Source: Alopecurus myosuroides (taxonomy: Eukaryota > Streptophyta > Magnoliopsida > Poales > Poaceae). From it: 64,000 bases of DNA. Shown one piece after another: positions 10,190-22,620 of this stretch. The stretch spans positions 242,158,187-242,222,186 of the forward strand of contig CM054058.1 of NCBI GenBank assembly GCA_028641055.1. The letters run 5' to 3'. How positions within the stretch are numbered: position 1 is the first letter of the stretch; every line of letters starts with the position of its first letter. A model generated the notes under the pieces. The model was not told the DNA's origin. It searched no databases and saw only the letters and a list, made by a program, of their open reading frames with translations. The position numbers were made by a program, and so were the translations under genes.

Positions 10190-10200
10190 CTATAAATAGC
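10190..10200 (+). promoter_or_regulatory. TATA box of the copia-1 3' LTR
   Basis: CTATAAATAGC, 36 bp after the last U3 palindrome (ACCGGAATATTCCGGT, 10139-10154). Transcription would start about 30 bp downstream, just before the gypsy insertion point, so this LTR promoter has been cut from its R/U5. Confidence 0.75.
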
Positions 10201-10708
10201 TGTCTTCTTCCTCTAGATAGGTGGCTCGTCCATTGTCGCACCCGGACTTCTAAAGGATACTCGCCGTTCCGTTGAACAGTAGTAGATTGGATTACGGGGC
10301 TTACCGGCACCCGCGTCCTCTTACGAGTAGGCCAACACACGTATGTGTGACAACCAACCCCTATCTGTTCATCGTCGACGTAAACCATCCCATAGAAATC
10401 AGGACACTACCATTGACGTACTTCATACCATACACACATGGTACGTCAACGGCTTTGAACAAAATGATAACACAACATATCTCTAAGACACAAAAGATTG
10501 AAATAAGTTGCAAATAGCTCTCACTAGAGCAGAGATAGCAAATACAATCATCCAGAGGACACATGTCCCAACATAACATCATTACATCTCAGCGGAAGCA
10601 TTCAAAGGGGTCTGAGTACAGACAAATCCAAATAGGCTTAAGAAGCCGGAAACTGAAATAAAGACGGAGCCCATCCACGATGTCTCGGATCCTGCCCGGG
10701 TCCGCTAA

Positions 10709-10933
10709 CTACTCGTCAGCAGCCTCGTCAAACTCCACGTAGTAGCCGTCACCTGGATCCTCGTAAGCGTAGTCTGCGGAAACCACAGCCCCAAAGGGGT
10801 CAGTACATAGACGTACTGGCAAGCAAGACTCACAGTTCACCAAAGTGTAGCCCGTCAACACCAAGCACAGATGCCTTGGGTTCAACGGAAGAAAGGGAAT
10901 ATAAAAGATGCTGCAACTGGCTGCGCTAACCAA
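10709..10933 (-). other. Short acidic reading frame inside the gypsy LTR
   Basis: 74 codons in sense; the last 35 read DPFGAVVSADYAYEDPGDGY followed by an acidic tail. The other LTR carries the same frame (37124-37348). A similar module (FGFAP... acidic/aromatic tail) lies at a comparable place in the unrelated-looking LARD LTR (24748-24954). It may be a remnant peptide or a conserved RNA element. Translation is not shown. Confidence 0.4.
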
Positions 10934-13253
10934 CTACAGAGATTCTACCACTTCCGGCTAACAGAACGGAGATAAGATCGAGTATTGTAACCAACTGAAA
11001 GATAACTTCAAACAAACCCATCCTGGATCTCGCCCCTTATCCAAAGAAGCAATCCTAGGATAACTCACACAGTTGGCTTAAAGATGAATCAAGTTATTGT
11101 GACAATAATCCTATTACTAGTCAAGTTGTTAATCATGGGGTGTGAGGTTGTGAATCCTTAGGTTTAAGTTGTCCTGAGTACTTGTTAGCCAGTACTTTCA
11201 CCAAGTTAACCATAACCGCGGAAAACACGGCTTCTCGAGAAGATTATCCCTGCAGGGTTGCACCAATTTGGCCGTACACGTATGAATAACCCGCCAGATG
11301 GGATGCCTCCCACCAAGCGGGGCACTCAACACAACTCAACTCTTCTTCGCATCAAGCCCAAAGCACCTTGGGCGCACGGCTAATCAAGCCCCGAAGAAAA
11401 GGGACCCTCATAGCACTCTAAGACCGTGTCCCCCTATATGCCGACTACAAAAGTTCCACCCTGCGCTGGGCTCGCAAAAACATGCATGCGGCAAATGGAA
11501 AACACGAACTAAATGAGATGATTTGGACGAGATGCGAATCGAATCAAATTGAGGGGGGCGCCCATACTCGCTTCCCACATGCGGGTAGTGCGCTCATCAT
11601 GGATCAGTAGACAAGACCCTTTTCCTATTAGGGTCGACACTAGCAGGCCTCAAAACCACACAGGGCCTCCTGCCGGTGCCTTATCATCAAATTATTATTT
11701 AACAATAACATTAGCATGATTGATTGATTAAACATCGAGCCCCCAGAACATAATAGAAATATAGTAACTGAAAGTAACGGGTAACAGACTCGAGCAAAAC
11801 AACCTAAGCATGCTAGTAAGACACTGGCTCAAACAACGGGTGTAGGAGTGGTGGTGAGGCAATATCAGGGTTCAGGGATTCATGTGATAGGTTCGTAACA
11901 GAAACCACTACACATAGGGCTAGCAAATAGACAACGGAAAGTATCGGTAACCAATGTTGAAAGGAACACAGTGGTTCATGTGAGTGATAACTTGCCTGCA
12001 AACTCAGCAGCCTGGTACTGAGCTAGATCCTCAGAAGGGGTGTTGTAAAGATCGTCTGTCTCAAAGTCGTCGTCTATTCGAGAAGAAGCAAACAAACAAG
12101 ACAGAAATATAAACAATCAATACCATGGCATAGTGCACAAGCATTGGATGATGCATGTCAATTTAATAGATGCATCAAAATAAACTAAGTGACATGGTAA
12201 CACAATTTAAATGGACCCATATGCAATTGGACTGCATATGGCAAGAGTCCATGAATTAAGTGGAAACAAATGATTTACAATTAATTATTATGTGAAAGTT
12301 GTTAGCATGATGCATGCATGATGATAACAACATAATAACAACAATAGATGCAAGTGGAAAAGGAATTTAACAAGTTTGGAAATTATTTGTTAAGTTTGGA
12401 AAGTTTGGTTACTTAAAGATGTCACACAAACAATTGTTGTTTTCATCAAGTTAAAGTGTTCAACACAATTAACAAAATTTATATTTGAAAAGAATACAAA
12501 ATTTTAGTTGAATTACATGTTTCAAATTTTCAAATAGGAGTTAGGATGAATTTATTATGACTGAAACAATATTAAACAAGTTTTAAATGAATTTAAAACA
12601 AGCATGAATTTTAATTGAATTTTATTTGTTCAAAACATAAATTCAAATTCACATTTGAAAAATTCATATTTTCTAGTTTGAAACATATTTTGCATGTTCA
12701 AAAATAATTTATTTGGAGCAAGTTATGATTTTATGAAATTTAAATGAATTAAATAAGGATTAAATTATTTAGGCAATTTAAATTATTCAAACCATGAAAC
12801 AAAATATATATTTGAAAAGGTTATTTGAAATAGCATGGAAAACATATTTTATTTGCATTTATTGGATTAAGAATGAATTAGTTATGAATTTTGGCAAATT
12901 ACAATTGAAATATTTGAATTCAAATTTGAATTGCATTTTGAAAATTCAAAACAGGAAACAAATGATACCAAAAGATAGAGGATTAAATTTAGACCGGCAC
13001 ACATATTTTATTTTTGTAATTTGGAGTTATAAAACAAATTTTATTTGCATTTTGATTCTAAGGGCCAATCTGTAATTTTAGAGGACCTGGATTTGAAAAC
13101 AGAAATTGTTAAAACATTTGTTACCGCACTGGAGTGTACACTAGACACTGCCAGGGGGGCCCAGGTCTCGCTGTGCCCACGGGGGTTCAGAGTGGCTGAC
13201 AGGGGTCCCTCCCTGTCAGCACTTGGTGGAAAAAAGATGGGATTTTTATCCCT

Positions 13254-13315
13254 GGGAGCCAGGGATCGAACCCACGATCTCTCCCGTGCGCGCAAAGCAC
13301 TGAACCAGTGCGGCT
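13254..13315 (-). other. tRNA-like (pol III A/B box-like) patch in the gypsy LTR
   Basis: On the minus strand GCACTGGTTCAGTGC (13297-13311) resembles a tRNA D-arm with an A box, and GGGTTCGATCCCTGGCTCCC (13254-13273) resembles a T-arm with a B box. The 5' acceptor strand does not pair, so it is not a functional tRNA gene. It is repeated in the other LTR at 39669-39730. Confidence 0.5.
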
Positions 13316-14017
13316 GTTTTGAGTTTCTTGTCAGGTTCAGATACGCAGGGAGGTTGAGCTTCCACTGCGAGTTACTGAATTTTTAACTGAACATTACGCT
13401 CGACTGAAAACTGACGGAGACCAATGACGACGGCCGGCGACGAACCGATGCGAAAGCTGTCGTGTTGCGCTGTGCTGGTGTTGAGGACGTGTGCGCGTGC
13501 TTGCGAGCAGAGGCAGAGAGGAGGAGGAGATGGACAACGGCGTGCTCACCGGGAGGTTGCCGTGGTGGAACTCGACGGCGAGGCGACAGCGGCGTCGACG
13601 GCGGCGCTGCTACAGGGGGTATCTGGGCTCGTGCGGGTGTCCGAAAGGTTGAGGAAGAAGTGCTGGGTCGATTCCAGCAGCTGGATCACGACGAGAGGTA
13701 TGACAGCGACGACGGCGAGCAAAAGTTCAGAGATGGCGCGGCCGGCGGCGATGTTGACGATGGCGGCGGCGATTTCGGGGTTCACCGAGCGCGTGCGAGT
13801 GTCCAACAGAGAGAGGAGGAAGTGGTGAGTTGGTCTCGGGGGTTAGGAGGTGGGGCAGTGCGCGGCAGTGGTGGTGCTCGCCGGAGATTCAGATAACGGC
13901 GGTGAATGGGGCAGTGACAGAGGGGGACGAATTGCGGCGAGGTGGAAGAGAATGGCGGCGGCGCGAGGGGCTAGGGTGGTTGGTAGGGTTAGGGCGGCGC
14001 CAGGGAGGTCTAGGGGG

Positions 14018-14027
14018 GTTATATAGG
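14018..14027 (-). promoter_or_regulatory. TATA box of the gypsy 3' LTR
   Basis: CCTATATAAC on the minus strand, at the boundary between the AT-rich U3 and the GC-rich transcribed part. The same motif is at 40432-40441 in the other LTR. Confidence 0.65.
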
Positions 14028-14845
14028 GTGCTGCAGGGGCTGGTGGCCGTCGGTGGGCGCTGGTTGCCGCCGTGGCGTGCTCCGATGCACGCCGTACAGG
14101 AACAAGATGACGCGGGCGGCGATGAACCGGTACGCGGGCCAGGCGCGCAAGGTAAGTGGGCTGGGCCACTTTGGCTCCCCCCCCCTCGCAGGTGATTTTT
14201 TTCATTTTTAAATTTTCCTTTTCTGTTTTTTTTTTGTAGAGTTAGGATTTGGAAGAAAAGGTAAGTTTTTAAGTTAGTAAAAATATTAGAAAAATTAGGG
14301 TCAGCTATTTAGGTTAATAGGAAAACAAATGCCAAGTTTTGTTTTCAGAAAGTTTGAAAATAAATTGCTGTTTGGAAGTAATTCAAATTTGGGTGAATTT
14401 TACTATTAATTAAACATTATTGGAAACAAAGTTTTAATAGGGTGATCCCTATGACTAAAAAGAACAATTATGATTATGATCTGTTTGGTACTTTTACAAC
14501 TTTCAAATTTGGTGCTGTGGATGATTTGCTTTGAATTTGAAACCACATTGGAATTAATTAATTGAAATAAACAAAACACCATTTTATTTGTTGATCAACA
14601 TGAATAATATGAAAACAAATGGGTTGTTTTTTATTTGAGGCTTTTATTTCAAATGTTGTAACAGAGCAAGTATGAAATGAAGTTTGGAAATAAGTTGAAT
14701 TTCAAATGTGAAAACAATTAAGAACAGATGCAAAACAATTAGTAAACAATGCAAACAAATAATTAAACATGATGACATGATGCAATACTTTAATTAAACA
14801 GGAAATCAAACATTCTAGAGGTATTTTCATACTTGGGATGTTACA

Positions 14846-14860
14846 AAACGCCCCCCCTTG
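14846..14860 (-). other. Polypurine tract of the 31-kb gypsy
   Basis: In sense CAAGGGGGGGCGTTT directly before the 3' LTR start TGTAACATCC. Plus-strand primer position. Confidence 0.85.
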
Positions 14861-14883
14861 AAGGAATCGCGCCCCGAGATTCC

Positions 14884-16620
14884 TTACTGAGAAGTGAAAA
14901 GGTCCGGATACTTCTTGCGAAGATCCTCTTCGGTCTCCCACGTTGCCTCTTTATCGGAATGATGCGACCACTGCACTTTCAAGAACTTGGTGCTCTTGTT
15001 GCGAGTCTTACGCTCGGCCTCATCGAGAATACGAACAGGGTGCTCCTCATAAGATAGATCATCTTGCAGTTCAATGGAATCATGATCAACTGCACGATCT
15101 GGATCTTTGAAACACTTCTTGAGCTGTGACACGTGGAACACATCGTGCACCTTGGATAGCTTTTCTGGAAGTTCAAGACGATAAGCATTTTCTGCACGCC
15201 TTGAGAGAATGTTGAAAGGACCAATGTATCTTGGTGCAAGCTTTCCTTTCACACCGAAACGATGAGTGCCTCTGAGGGGAGTTACACGGAGATATGCCTT
15301 GTCACCGGGTGCATAGACCATATCCCTGTGCTTGCTATCATAATAGCTCTTCTGACGAGACTGAGCAATCCTGAGATTGTCACGAATGATACGAACTTTC
15401 TCCTCGGCTTCCTTAACAATGTCAGGGCCTAAGAGTGAACGTTCACCAGCTCCAGACCAATTGATTGGACTCCTGCATCTGCGGCCATACAATGCCTCAA
15501 ATGGTGCCATGCCTAGGCTTGCCTGGAAGCTGTTGTTGTAGGAGAATTCAGCATATGGAAGGCAATCCTCCCATTTCATGCCAAAGGAGAGACCACATGC
15601 TCTGAGCATATCCTCGAGAATCTGATTCACTCTTTCGACTTGCCCCTGAGACCGAGGGTGATAAGCTGTGCTGAACAGAAGTTTGGTGCCCAATGCTTCT
15701 TGAAAACTCTTCCAGAAATGGGAAGTGAAGATACTTCCACGGTCTGAGCTTATTTCCAATGGAACACCATGAACAGGAACAACCTTTGCTGTGTAGAGCT
15801 CTGCTAACTGGCTAGCTGAGATAGTTTCCTTGACAGCAAAGAAGTGAGCTACTTTAGTGAGACGATCAATAACAACGAAGATTGCATCGTTGCCCTTCTT
15901 GGACTTTGGAAACCCAGTAACGAAGTCCATTTCAATCATGTCCCACTTCCACTCAGGAATTTTCGGAGGTTGAAGTAGACCGGCTGTTTTCTGATGGACT
16001 GCCTTAACACGTTGACAAACGTCGCATTCAGAAACGTATTGAGCAATTTCACGTTTCATGCCAGGCCACCAATACAGAGTCTTGAGATCCTGGTACATCT
16101 TTGTACTTCCAGGGTGGATGGAGAGAGGAGTTTCATGAGCCTCCTTGAGAATGATATCTTTGAGACTTTGAATCTGAGGAACTGCAATGCGTCCTTCGAA
16201 GAACACAGTTCCCTTGTCATCAATTGAGAAGGACTTGAATTTATCATTGCCTTCTTTGATGTGCTCTACAATCTTCTTGATTTCAGTATCACGAAGTTGT
16301 TCAGAACGAATCTTGTCCTCGAGAGTTGGACTGGCTGTCAAGCTAGCAATGTAACCTTGAGGTACAAGACCAAGGTTCAGCTTCTGGAATTCTTCATGAA
16401 GTGGAGGTTGGATTTCCATGATCATGAGATTATTGCAATAGGACTTGCGACTGAGAGCATCGGCCATAACATTAGCCTTGCCTGGAGTGTAAGAAATGGT
16501 GGGATCAAAGTCTTTAATCTTTTCAATCCATCTCCTTTGCCTGAGGTTTAGATCTGGTTGAGTGAAGATGTATTTCAGACTCTTATGATCGGAAAAGATT
16601 TCAGTTTTGTTACCCAACAA
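14884..16620 (-). pseudogene. pol: Gypsy pol, 3' part: RNase H end, integrase, chromodomain
   Basis: 578 codons in the same frame as the upstream pol ORF, separated by one stop. It begins in RNase H ([20 protein letters not shown]), then an HHCC zinc region (HP...CDVCQRVK), the integrase core with [14 protein letters not shown] and the E of GQVERVNQ (DX35E), a GPY/F-type module ([10 protein letters not shown]) and a chromodomain-like C-terminus ([15 protein letters not shown] ... [14 protein letters not shown]) ending near 14884. The chromodomain is thought to guide insertion into heterochromatin and places the element with Tekay/Del chromoviruses. The catalytic residues are present, but the upstream stop breaks the polyprotein. 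Confidence 0.92.
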
Positions 16621-16629
16621 GTATTGTCT

Positions 16630-18465
16630 CTATTTCTTGAGGGCAAACACAACTGTTGCAAGTTCAAGGTCATGAGTGGGATAGTTCTGCTCATGTGGGT
16701 TCAACTGACGTGAAGCATAAGCCACAACTTGACGTTCTTGCATAAGAACTGCACCTAGACCTTGGAGAGATGCATCGCAGAATATCTGGAAAGGTTTGGT
16801 AGTATCTGGGCCAACCAGAACTGGGGTAGAAGTGAGTTTAGCCTTCAGGAGATTGAAACTCTCATCACATTGTGGAGTCCAAACGAACTTCTTGTCCTTC
16901 TTTGTGAGATCAGTGAGAGGTTTGGCAATCTTGGAAAAGTTTTGGACGAAACGACGGCAATAGCTAGCCAAGCCGAGAAAACTTCTGACTTGCTTCACCG
17001 TCTTAGGAGGTTTCCAATCAACAATTGCCTTAACCTTTTCCGGGTCAATGGCTATGCCTTTGGCAGAGATGATATGAACAAGGTAAGCAACTTCTGGAAT
17101 CCAGAACTCACATTTGGAGAATTTGGCATACAAACGATGCTCGCGAAGTTTCATGAGAGTGAGACGAAGGTGTTCTCCATGCTCTTCCTCGGATTTTGAG
17201 TAGACCAGAATGTCATCGAGATATACCACAACGAACTTGTCGAGGTATTCATGGAAGACAGAATTCATGAGTCTTGAGAACGTCGCCGGTGCATTGGTGA
17301 GACCAAAGGACATGACGGTGTATTCATATAGACCGTACCGAGTGGTGAAAGCTGTCTTAGGAATATCTTCCTTTCTGATCTTTATCTGATGGTAACCCAT
17401 CCTCAAGTCCAACTTTGAGAATATTGAGGCTCCATCAAGTTGATCAAAAAGATCATCGATACGAGGAATTGGATACTTGTTTTTGATGGTTTTCTCGTTG
17501 AGAGGACGATTGTCAACCACGAGTCTCTTTGTTTGATCCTTCTTGGCAACAAACAGAGTTGGGCAACCCCAAGCGGAGGAACTAGGCTGAATGTAACCTT
17601 TCTCCATGTACATATCGATTTGCTCCTTCAACAATTTCAGCTCAGGAGGAGCTATCTTATATGGATGCTTAGAGATTGGAGCAGTACCTGGCTCAAGCTC
17701 GATCACGAACTCAACTGCTCTGTCCGGAGGCATCCCTGGCAACTCTTCTGGAAAGACGTCAGGGAATTCACAAACCACCGGAACATTCTCAATTGCAGGA
17801 AGGGGTTTTGCATCTAGGTTGAACAGCTGAACAGAACTTGATCCATATGGAGAATAGACTATCTGGCCCGAAGGGTGAGAGAGAGTTATTGACTTTTGAG
17901 CACAGTCAATTTTAGCTTTGTGGGTCTTCAACCAATCCATACCCAGAATGACATCAATGTCAGAATTTCCCAGTAACATGAGTGAAGCAAGGAATATGCG
18001 ACCTCCAATTAGGATTTGATTGTCCATGCTTATCTTGGAAGTAATCATTTTAGTTCCCGGAGAGTGAACATAGATTTGATTGCTTAGTGGAACCAGAGCT
18101 AGGTTGTACGTTGTAGCAAAGATCTTTGACACAAAAGAATGCGATGCTCCGGTATCAAACAAAACTTTAGCTGGAAAAGAGTTTACGGGTAATATACCGA
18201 GAACGACGTCAGCAGCTTCCTCAGCTTTGTCGGCCTTGATATGATTCACCCTCGCGGTCCTCCCGACAGGCCTGTTGTTGGAGTTGAAGGCTTTAGCCGG
18301 GGGAGCACGAACCATTGCCTGGTTGGTGTTGGGGCGAGGAGGTGGAGGTAGCTGCCTCTGAGTGCACTTATCAGCGTAGTGTCCAGTCTCCTTGCATTTG
18401 TAGCAAGTGATGACACGAGGAGGACCTGGCCTTGGCTGCCCCATTGGAACCCTCTGACTCTGCAT
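16630..18465 (-). pseudogene. pol: Gypsy gag C-terminus, protease, RT and start of RNase H
   Basis: 611 codons. Features in order: zinc knuckle [14 protein letters not shown] (near 18364-18405), aspartic protease [10 protein letters not shown] (near 18142-18170), reverse transcriptase with the [10 protein letters not shown] box (near 17200-17226), then RNase H ([13 protein letters not shown]). It ends at a TAG (16630-16632) in the LKK(W)R position of RNase H, where related elements have Trp, so a TGG-to-TAG change is likely. Both this stop and the one at 18514 are G-to-A/C-to-T type. The visible active sites are intact, but the polyprotein would stop before integrase. Confidence 0.92.
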
Positions 18466-18513
18466 CTGAGCTGGGTTGGGTGGGCGGGGAGCAAAGCCTG
18501 GAGAAGCTTGGGC

Positions 18514-19039
18514 CTATGGAGCCCGAGTGACAGCAGCATTTGGCACCCAGATGCGGCGCTTCTGCGGAGGGGTGGTCATGTTGGAGGAGGAACCACCCTC
18601 ACGCGAGTGCTTGCGGGACTCCTCGAACGCCTTGCGCCCATTTTCCTCATTGAGCGCGGTGTTCACGAGCTCCTCGAAGTCCTTGCACTTGATGTTGGTG
18701 AGAGCGTACTTCAGTTCCGGGTTAAAACCTCGGCGGAACCTTGCCATCTTCTTGGCTTCAGTGGACACCTCATCACCAGCGTATCGAGCGAGACGATTGA
18801 ACTCGTTCTGGTAGCCAATGACGTCCAGCTTGCCCTGCTTGAGAGAGCAAAACTCCTCACGCATCCTTTCCATGAGACCATCTGGGATGTGGTGCTTCAG
18901 GAAGGCATCCTTGAAACATCCCCAGGTGATAGGATAGCCAGCTCTCATGGTGTGGTAGTTCTCCCACCAGGTAGCTGCCTGACCCTTCAGTAGGTAGGTG
19001 GCATACTTGACCTTATCTTCCTCAGCAACGTGAGCAATG
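18514..19039 (-). pseudogene. gag: Gypsy gag, middle part
   Basis: Retrotransposon gag domain: the frame stays open on the minus strand from the insertion point at 19039 to a TAG at 18514-18516. Recognisable pieces are ATWWENYHTM (18960-18990), FKDAFLKHHIPDGLMERMRE and LARYAGDEVSTEAKKMARF. The stop is in frame with the downstream protease ORF and sits in the Gln/Pro-rich linker, so it is probably CAG changed to TAG. The N-terminal end of the gene is at 35014-35246, displaced by the 16-kb nested element; the frame would be continuous across the insertion. Confidence 0.88.
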
Positions 19040-21594
19040 TGTCACATCCCAGTTTTTAGACCCTTGATCTGTGCTCAAGAAGACAACTATTAGGGCCAAC
19101 AAAGTAATGTTTACAACAACATGATTGTTTTAAATAACTTGTGTTATGATCCTAATCATATTTGCAACATAAGTTTTGTTTCATTATAAAACCAACACCT
19201 TATGTTTCTGAAAAATATTCCTGATATTTTTCCCTAATGTTTTCTTATTGATACTTGAGTGGATTTTCTTTCCAAGACTTGGACCATTCTTGTTTGCATC
19301 TTAAAACAAACTTTTAACCTTGTTGGATCCAAGAAAACAAGTTTCCAAGATGATCTATGAAGGTTTTCTTTTAACTTTCCTATAGAAAACAATTCCTGAA
19401 AATAAAGCCAAGTACCTGTTTTCTACCATTGTTTTCACCAAGCTAGAGATTGTTATTTTATGATTTCTTGACTTCTATTTAATCCTTGGTATATGTACTA
19501 CAAATCCATAAGCTCACTTTTATTTTGGGAGAAATAAAAACTATCTTGTGCTTGTTGTTTTTGTGGTATAAAATTAAGGCAGTTTTTAGAAACAGATAAA
19601 AACAGAAAGTATACCTTTTTCCACATTGTTTTCATGGCCTTAAACTATTTCAAAATTGTTTCCAAAAGTTGTTTCTGAAAGTATATAACATGGTTAACAA
19701 GTCCATGTTTTGAAAACAAATTTTGGAAAGCATTTGAACCCTGAAAACAACTCCAACTTTTGCTATCTCTGTCTGCTGTTCCAGCACTTAGAAAAATTCA
19801 GAAACTGCCTAACTGAATTTTTCTGACAGAACAGTGATTACACTTTTAAACTTGATGTTTTAGCTTGTGTGTACTGATCCAAGCCTTGCCACTTTGCCTA
19901 TTCGAAAAACAATGTTATTGAGCTTCTAGAAGGGGCTTTGGATCCTCTTTTGGTCGGCTAGGCAGGGAGAGAAGGAGGTGGCAAGTTGGCTAAATGGTGA
20001 GGTCACACATAGTGGTTGGAATAGTTGCATTTTCACTTTTGCCCATACCTTGGCCTCTCCCCACTCCTTGAGCCATTGTTGACTTGCCCCTTCTGCTAGT
20101 CTTGGCCCCTGGCACGATTCCTTGCTTGTGCATGGTCTGAAATGCCCCCTGGGCGCCCCCATGCCGATCCCAACGTCACCGAGAGCGCCCCCATGCCTTT
20201 TTACTCGTTGCCGTGTGTACAAGTTATCCCTTGCCCAGCCCTTTCGCCATTGTGCTCCCCCACCTCTTCCTCCCCACCCCACCAAGCCTCAGCTCTCCTC
20301 TTACTCTCTGCAAGTGAGGAGAAGCTCGCTCTCGCCATTGCCCGTGGAACCTTCCCGGGAAGATTACCGCCACCTCCGTGCTCCGTTCCATGCCTTGTTT
20401 GTTGCGTTAGAAAGCCCTACTCGAGGAGCACGTACCTGACATGGGCGTTTGGCTTGTGGACCTGTAGGTTCGTGGCGCCATCCACGGCCCGTGAAGGACG
20501 TCCTCGAGCACCACCGTCATTAGGAGCGTTGCCGTCAAATCTGCATGCATCCCCTACGTTCATCAACCTCCCTCAACCCCTGCAGCACTTCTACATCGCC
20601 CAGAACCGCCCTAGGTGAGCCACCATGAATGCCCAAACATTTCTAGGGTTTCTTCTTGTGTTTTGCATAGCTAGAGGTTGAAGATGCACAGCAGCCGTCG
20701 ATCTGGTCTAATCCTGGCCATCCAAAGTCACTTACCCCTTCAATCCACGTCCAGGCCAGTACAGCCCAGCAACAGTTCGGCCACAGCAGATCCGGCCCCA
20801 CTTAGTTTTTCTTTTTTTCTGAGAGTTATCTCTTTTCCTGTTTAGACAGAAACATGATGTTTACTTTGGACGTGGTAAAAATACTAAAAGTGCACAATAA
20901 AATCTGAGAAAAATCATGGACATACATACATGAAATCCAAGCCATGCCAAATTTGCAGATCTGGATTTGGGCAAATATTTTGGACACAATGACTGTTTTG
21001 CCACAGACTATCTCTGAGAATGTTTTGGCCATAACTTTTCAAATATATAATCAAATGGAACAAACTCAACTGATCTGGATAGGTATTGAAAATATCTATC
21101 CAATAAGCCAAGCCTCACATCAAGGTGAGTTGTAGAACGAAAATGCCATCCAAATTGCTAAAGGACCAGTAGCCTTTTCTTTGATTTTTATAAGGAGTTT
21201 AAAAATGATTTTTGGAGCAAACCCAATTGGATGAGTTTGGAATTGAGTAGATCTATCTTATCCTAGCTTAGATTAATTTTTTGAGCTCTAGATTATTTTT
21301 GGTGGACAGATCTAGAAACAGAAGCTTTTCTGTTTTGATTTCTTTATTTGTTTTTGTTGGAATGAAATGCTTGGTTGGCTTAATCTTTGTTCCTAGGTTG
21401 TAGAGATGTGTTGGATCTTGTTATTAGGTTGTTTTCTTGCATTACATCTACCACACAAAGTGTGTGCATGTTTGCAATATCTTATGGCTAAAGAAGTGAC
21501 ATATGTTGTTGCACTAGTTTATTTATTTGATGTTTTGTGTGAACCAACTCCTTGTGTGCTTGTGACCTATTTTTGTGCTATGATTGTGTTGAGT

Positions 21595-22620
21595 CCAGTA
21601 CCATTTTGGTACTGTGATTTATATGCTATTATCTTCATTAACTTGCATGTGATCTTATAGCAAAGCATGAGTAGCATTTGTTATTGTTCTAGTGTTTATT
21701 CTTTGGGATTATTGTGAGAGCTAGATCCTTGTGTTAATGCCTTGATAATTTTTGTGCTATGTTTGATATAGATCCAGTACCATTTTGGTACTGTTATTTT
21801 GATGCTTTTGTCTCTGATAGCTTGCATGTTTTTTAAGGTGAAGCATGTGTAGGTTTTGTTACTCTTATGCACTAGTCTTGTATGCACTAGAATAAATAGC
21901 ATTGTTTTATTTATTTTGCTATACTAATTTTTGTCATGAGTAACCAGAGGCTTAGAACCTCATTTACCTTTATATAAATGGGCCCATAACCCACTGGTCC
22001 CATTGCATCTTGGTTGTGGATGAAAATTCCCAACTATGCCCATGTGAGAAATTAACATGTTTTCATTATGTGGTTGATAGGAATATTTTCCACCATGGAA
22101 AATATAATGGTTTGTTTTCACTTATGCAAGTGAGAAGTTTATTTATTATAAGTATCTACTAGTATGTTAGGTGTGATCCATTTGTTATCATGATATTCCT
22201 TAGGAGTATCTTGTTAAGAGATGATTCACTATTGAGTGCTAAATTAAATTGTTTGCAAATAAACTAAATTCCTTTTGAGTGATAGATTGTTTGTGAATGA
22301 TTTTAAATTGAGTGTTGGATTTTTGAAGAGGTTTAGATAACTTTTCTTTTGTTGCATAGCTACTGGTTGTGTAAGTTATACCTTGCTTGCTTGCTAGTAA
22401 TTGTTTAAGAAAAACATAAATTTCTAGAATTAATTTATGCATGTTTAATAGTTGTTTCATGGGATTGTTTTGATGTTTGTGCTTGCTAGCATGAGTAAGT
22501 TTTGTGTACTGTTATTAGGTACATTTTATGATCATGACTTGCTTGTTTAAAGTTAAGCATCATAGTAGCATTGTTTGCTTCTCTAGTGTTGAACTAGTGT
22601 CACCACTAGAAAATGGTGAA
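21595..22620 (+). repeat. Degenerate tandem units in the LARD LTR
   Basis: Two clear units share the palindrome-like CCAGTACCATTTTGGTACTG (21595, 21775), followed by CTTGCATG and AAGCATG-type stretches. A third, more diverged unit near 22480-22590 retains TGTACTGTTATTAGGTAC, CTTGCTTG and AAGCATCATAGTAGCATT. They are repeated in the other LTR. Confidence 0.6.

Larger units (their letters stand above)
9408..10233 (+). repeat. Copia-1 3' LTR, left part (U3 to start of R)
   Basis: Begins TGAAAGCTCATG right after the polypurine tract. It contains the palindrome-rich U3 repeats and TATA box and stops at 10233, where the gypsy is inserted. The LTR continues at 41265. The TCCAT at 10229-10233 is the left copy of the gypsy target duplication. 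Confidence 0.92.
10234..14845 (-). repeat. 3' LTR of the 31-kb gypsy (4,612 bp)
   Basis: Matches 36649-41259 end to end. On the sense (minus) strand it has an AT-rich U3 (14845 to about 14030), a TATA box, a GC-rich CpG-dense block (about 14000-13400), a tRNA-like patch, an AT-rich block (about 13070-12100), and a segment near the 3' end with a short acidic reading frame (10709-10933). Open frames on both strands of the GC-rich block look like composition artefacts. Confidence 0.94.

Noticed and set aside
13254..13315. A functional tRNA gene
   Set aside because: D- and T-arm-like parts exist but the acceptor stem and anticodon arm do not pair; reported only as a tRNA-like patch.
13424..14205. 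Long overlapping open frames on both strands in the GC-rich block of the gypsy LTR (and 39863-40624, up to 253 codons)
   Set aside because: They occur in several registers on both strands at once, have no domain, and differ by frame-breaking indels between the two LTRs. They reflect high GC content of the LTR, not a gene.
20122..20618. Pro/Ser-rich open frames in the LARD LTR (repeated at 29902-30398)
   Set aside because: Overlapping frames on both strands in a short GC-rich zone with no recognisable motif; more likely leader/exon sequence of the element RNA.
21968..21985. TATA box (TTATATAAATGGGCCC) as the LARD promoter
   Set aside because: It lies inside the long AT-rich, intron-like zone well after the GC-rich block, where a promoter is not expected by comparison with the gypsy LTR. 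The true start cannot be fixed from sequence.
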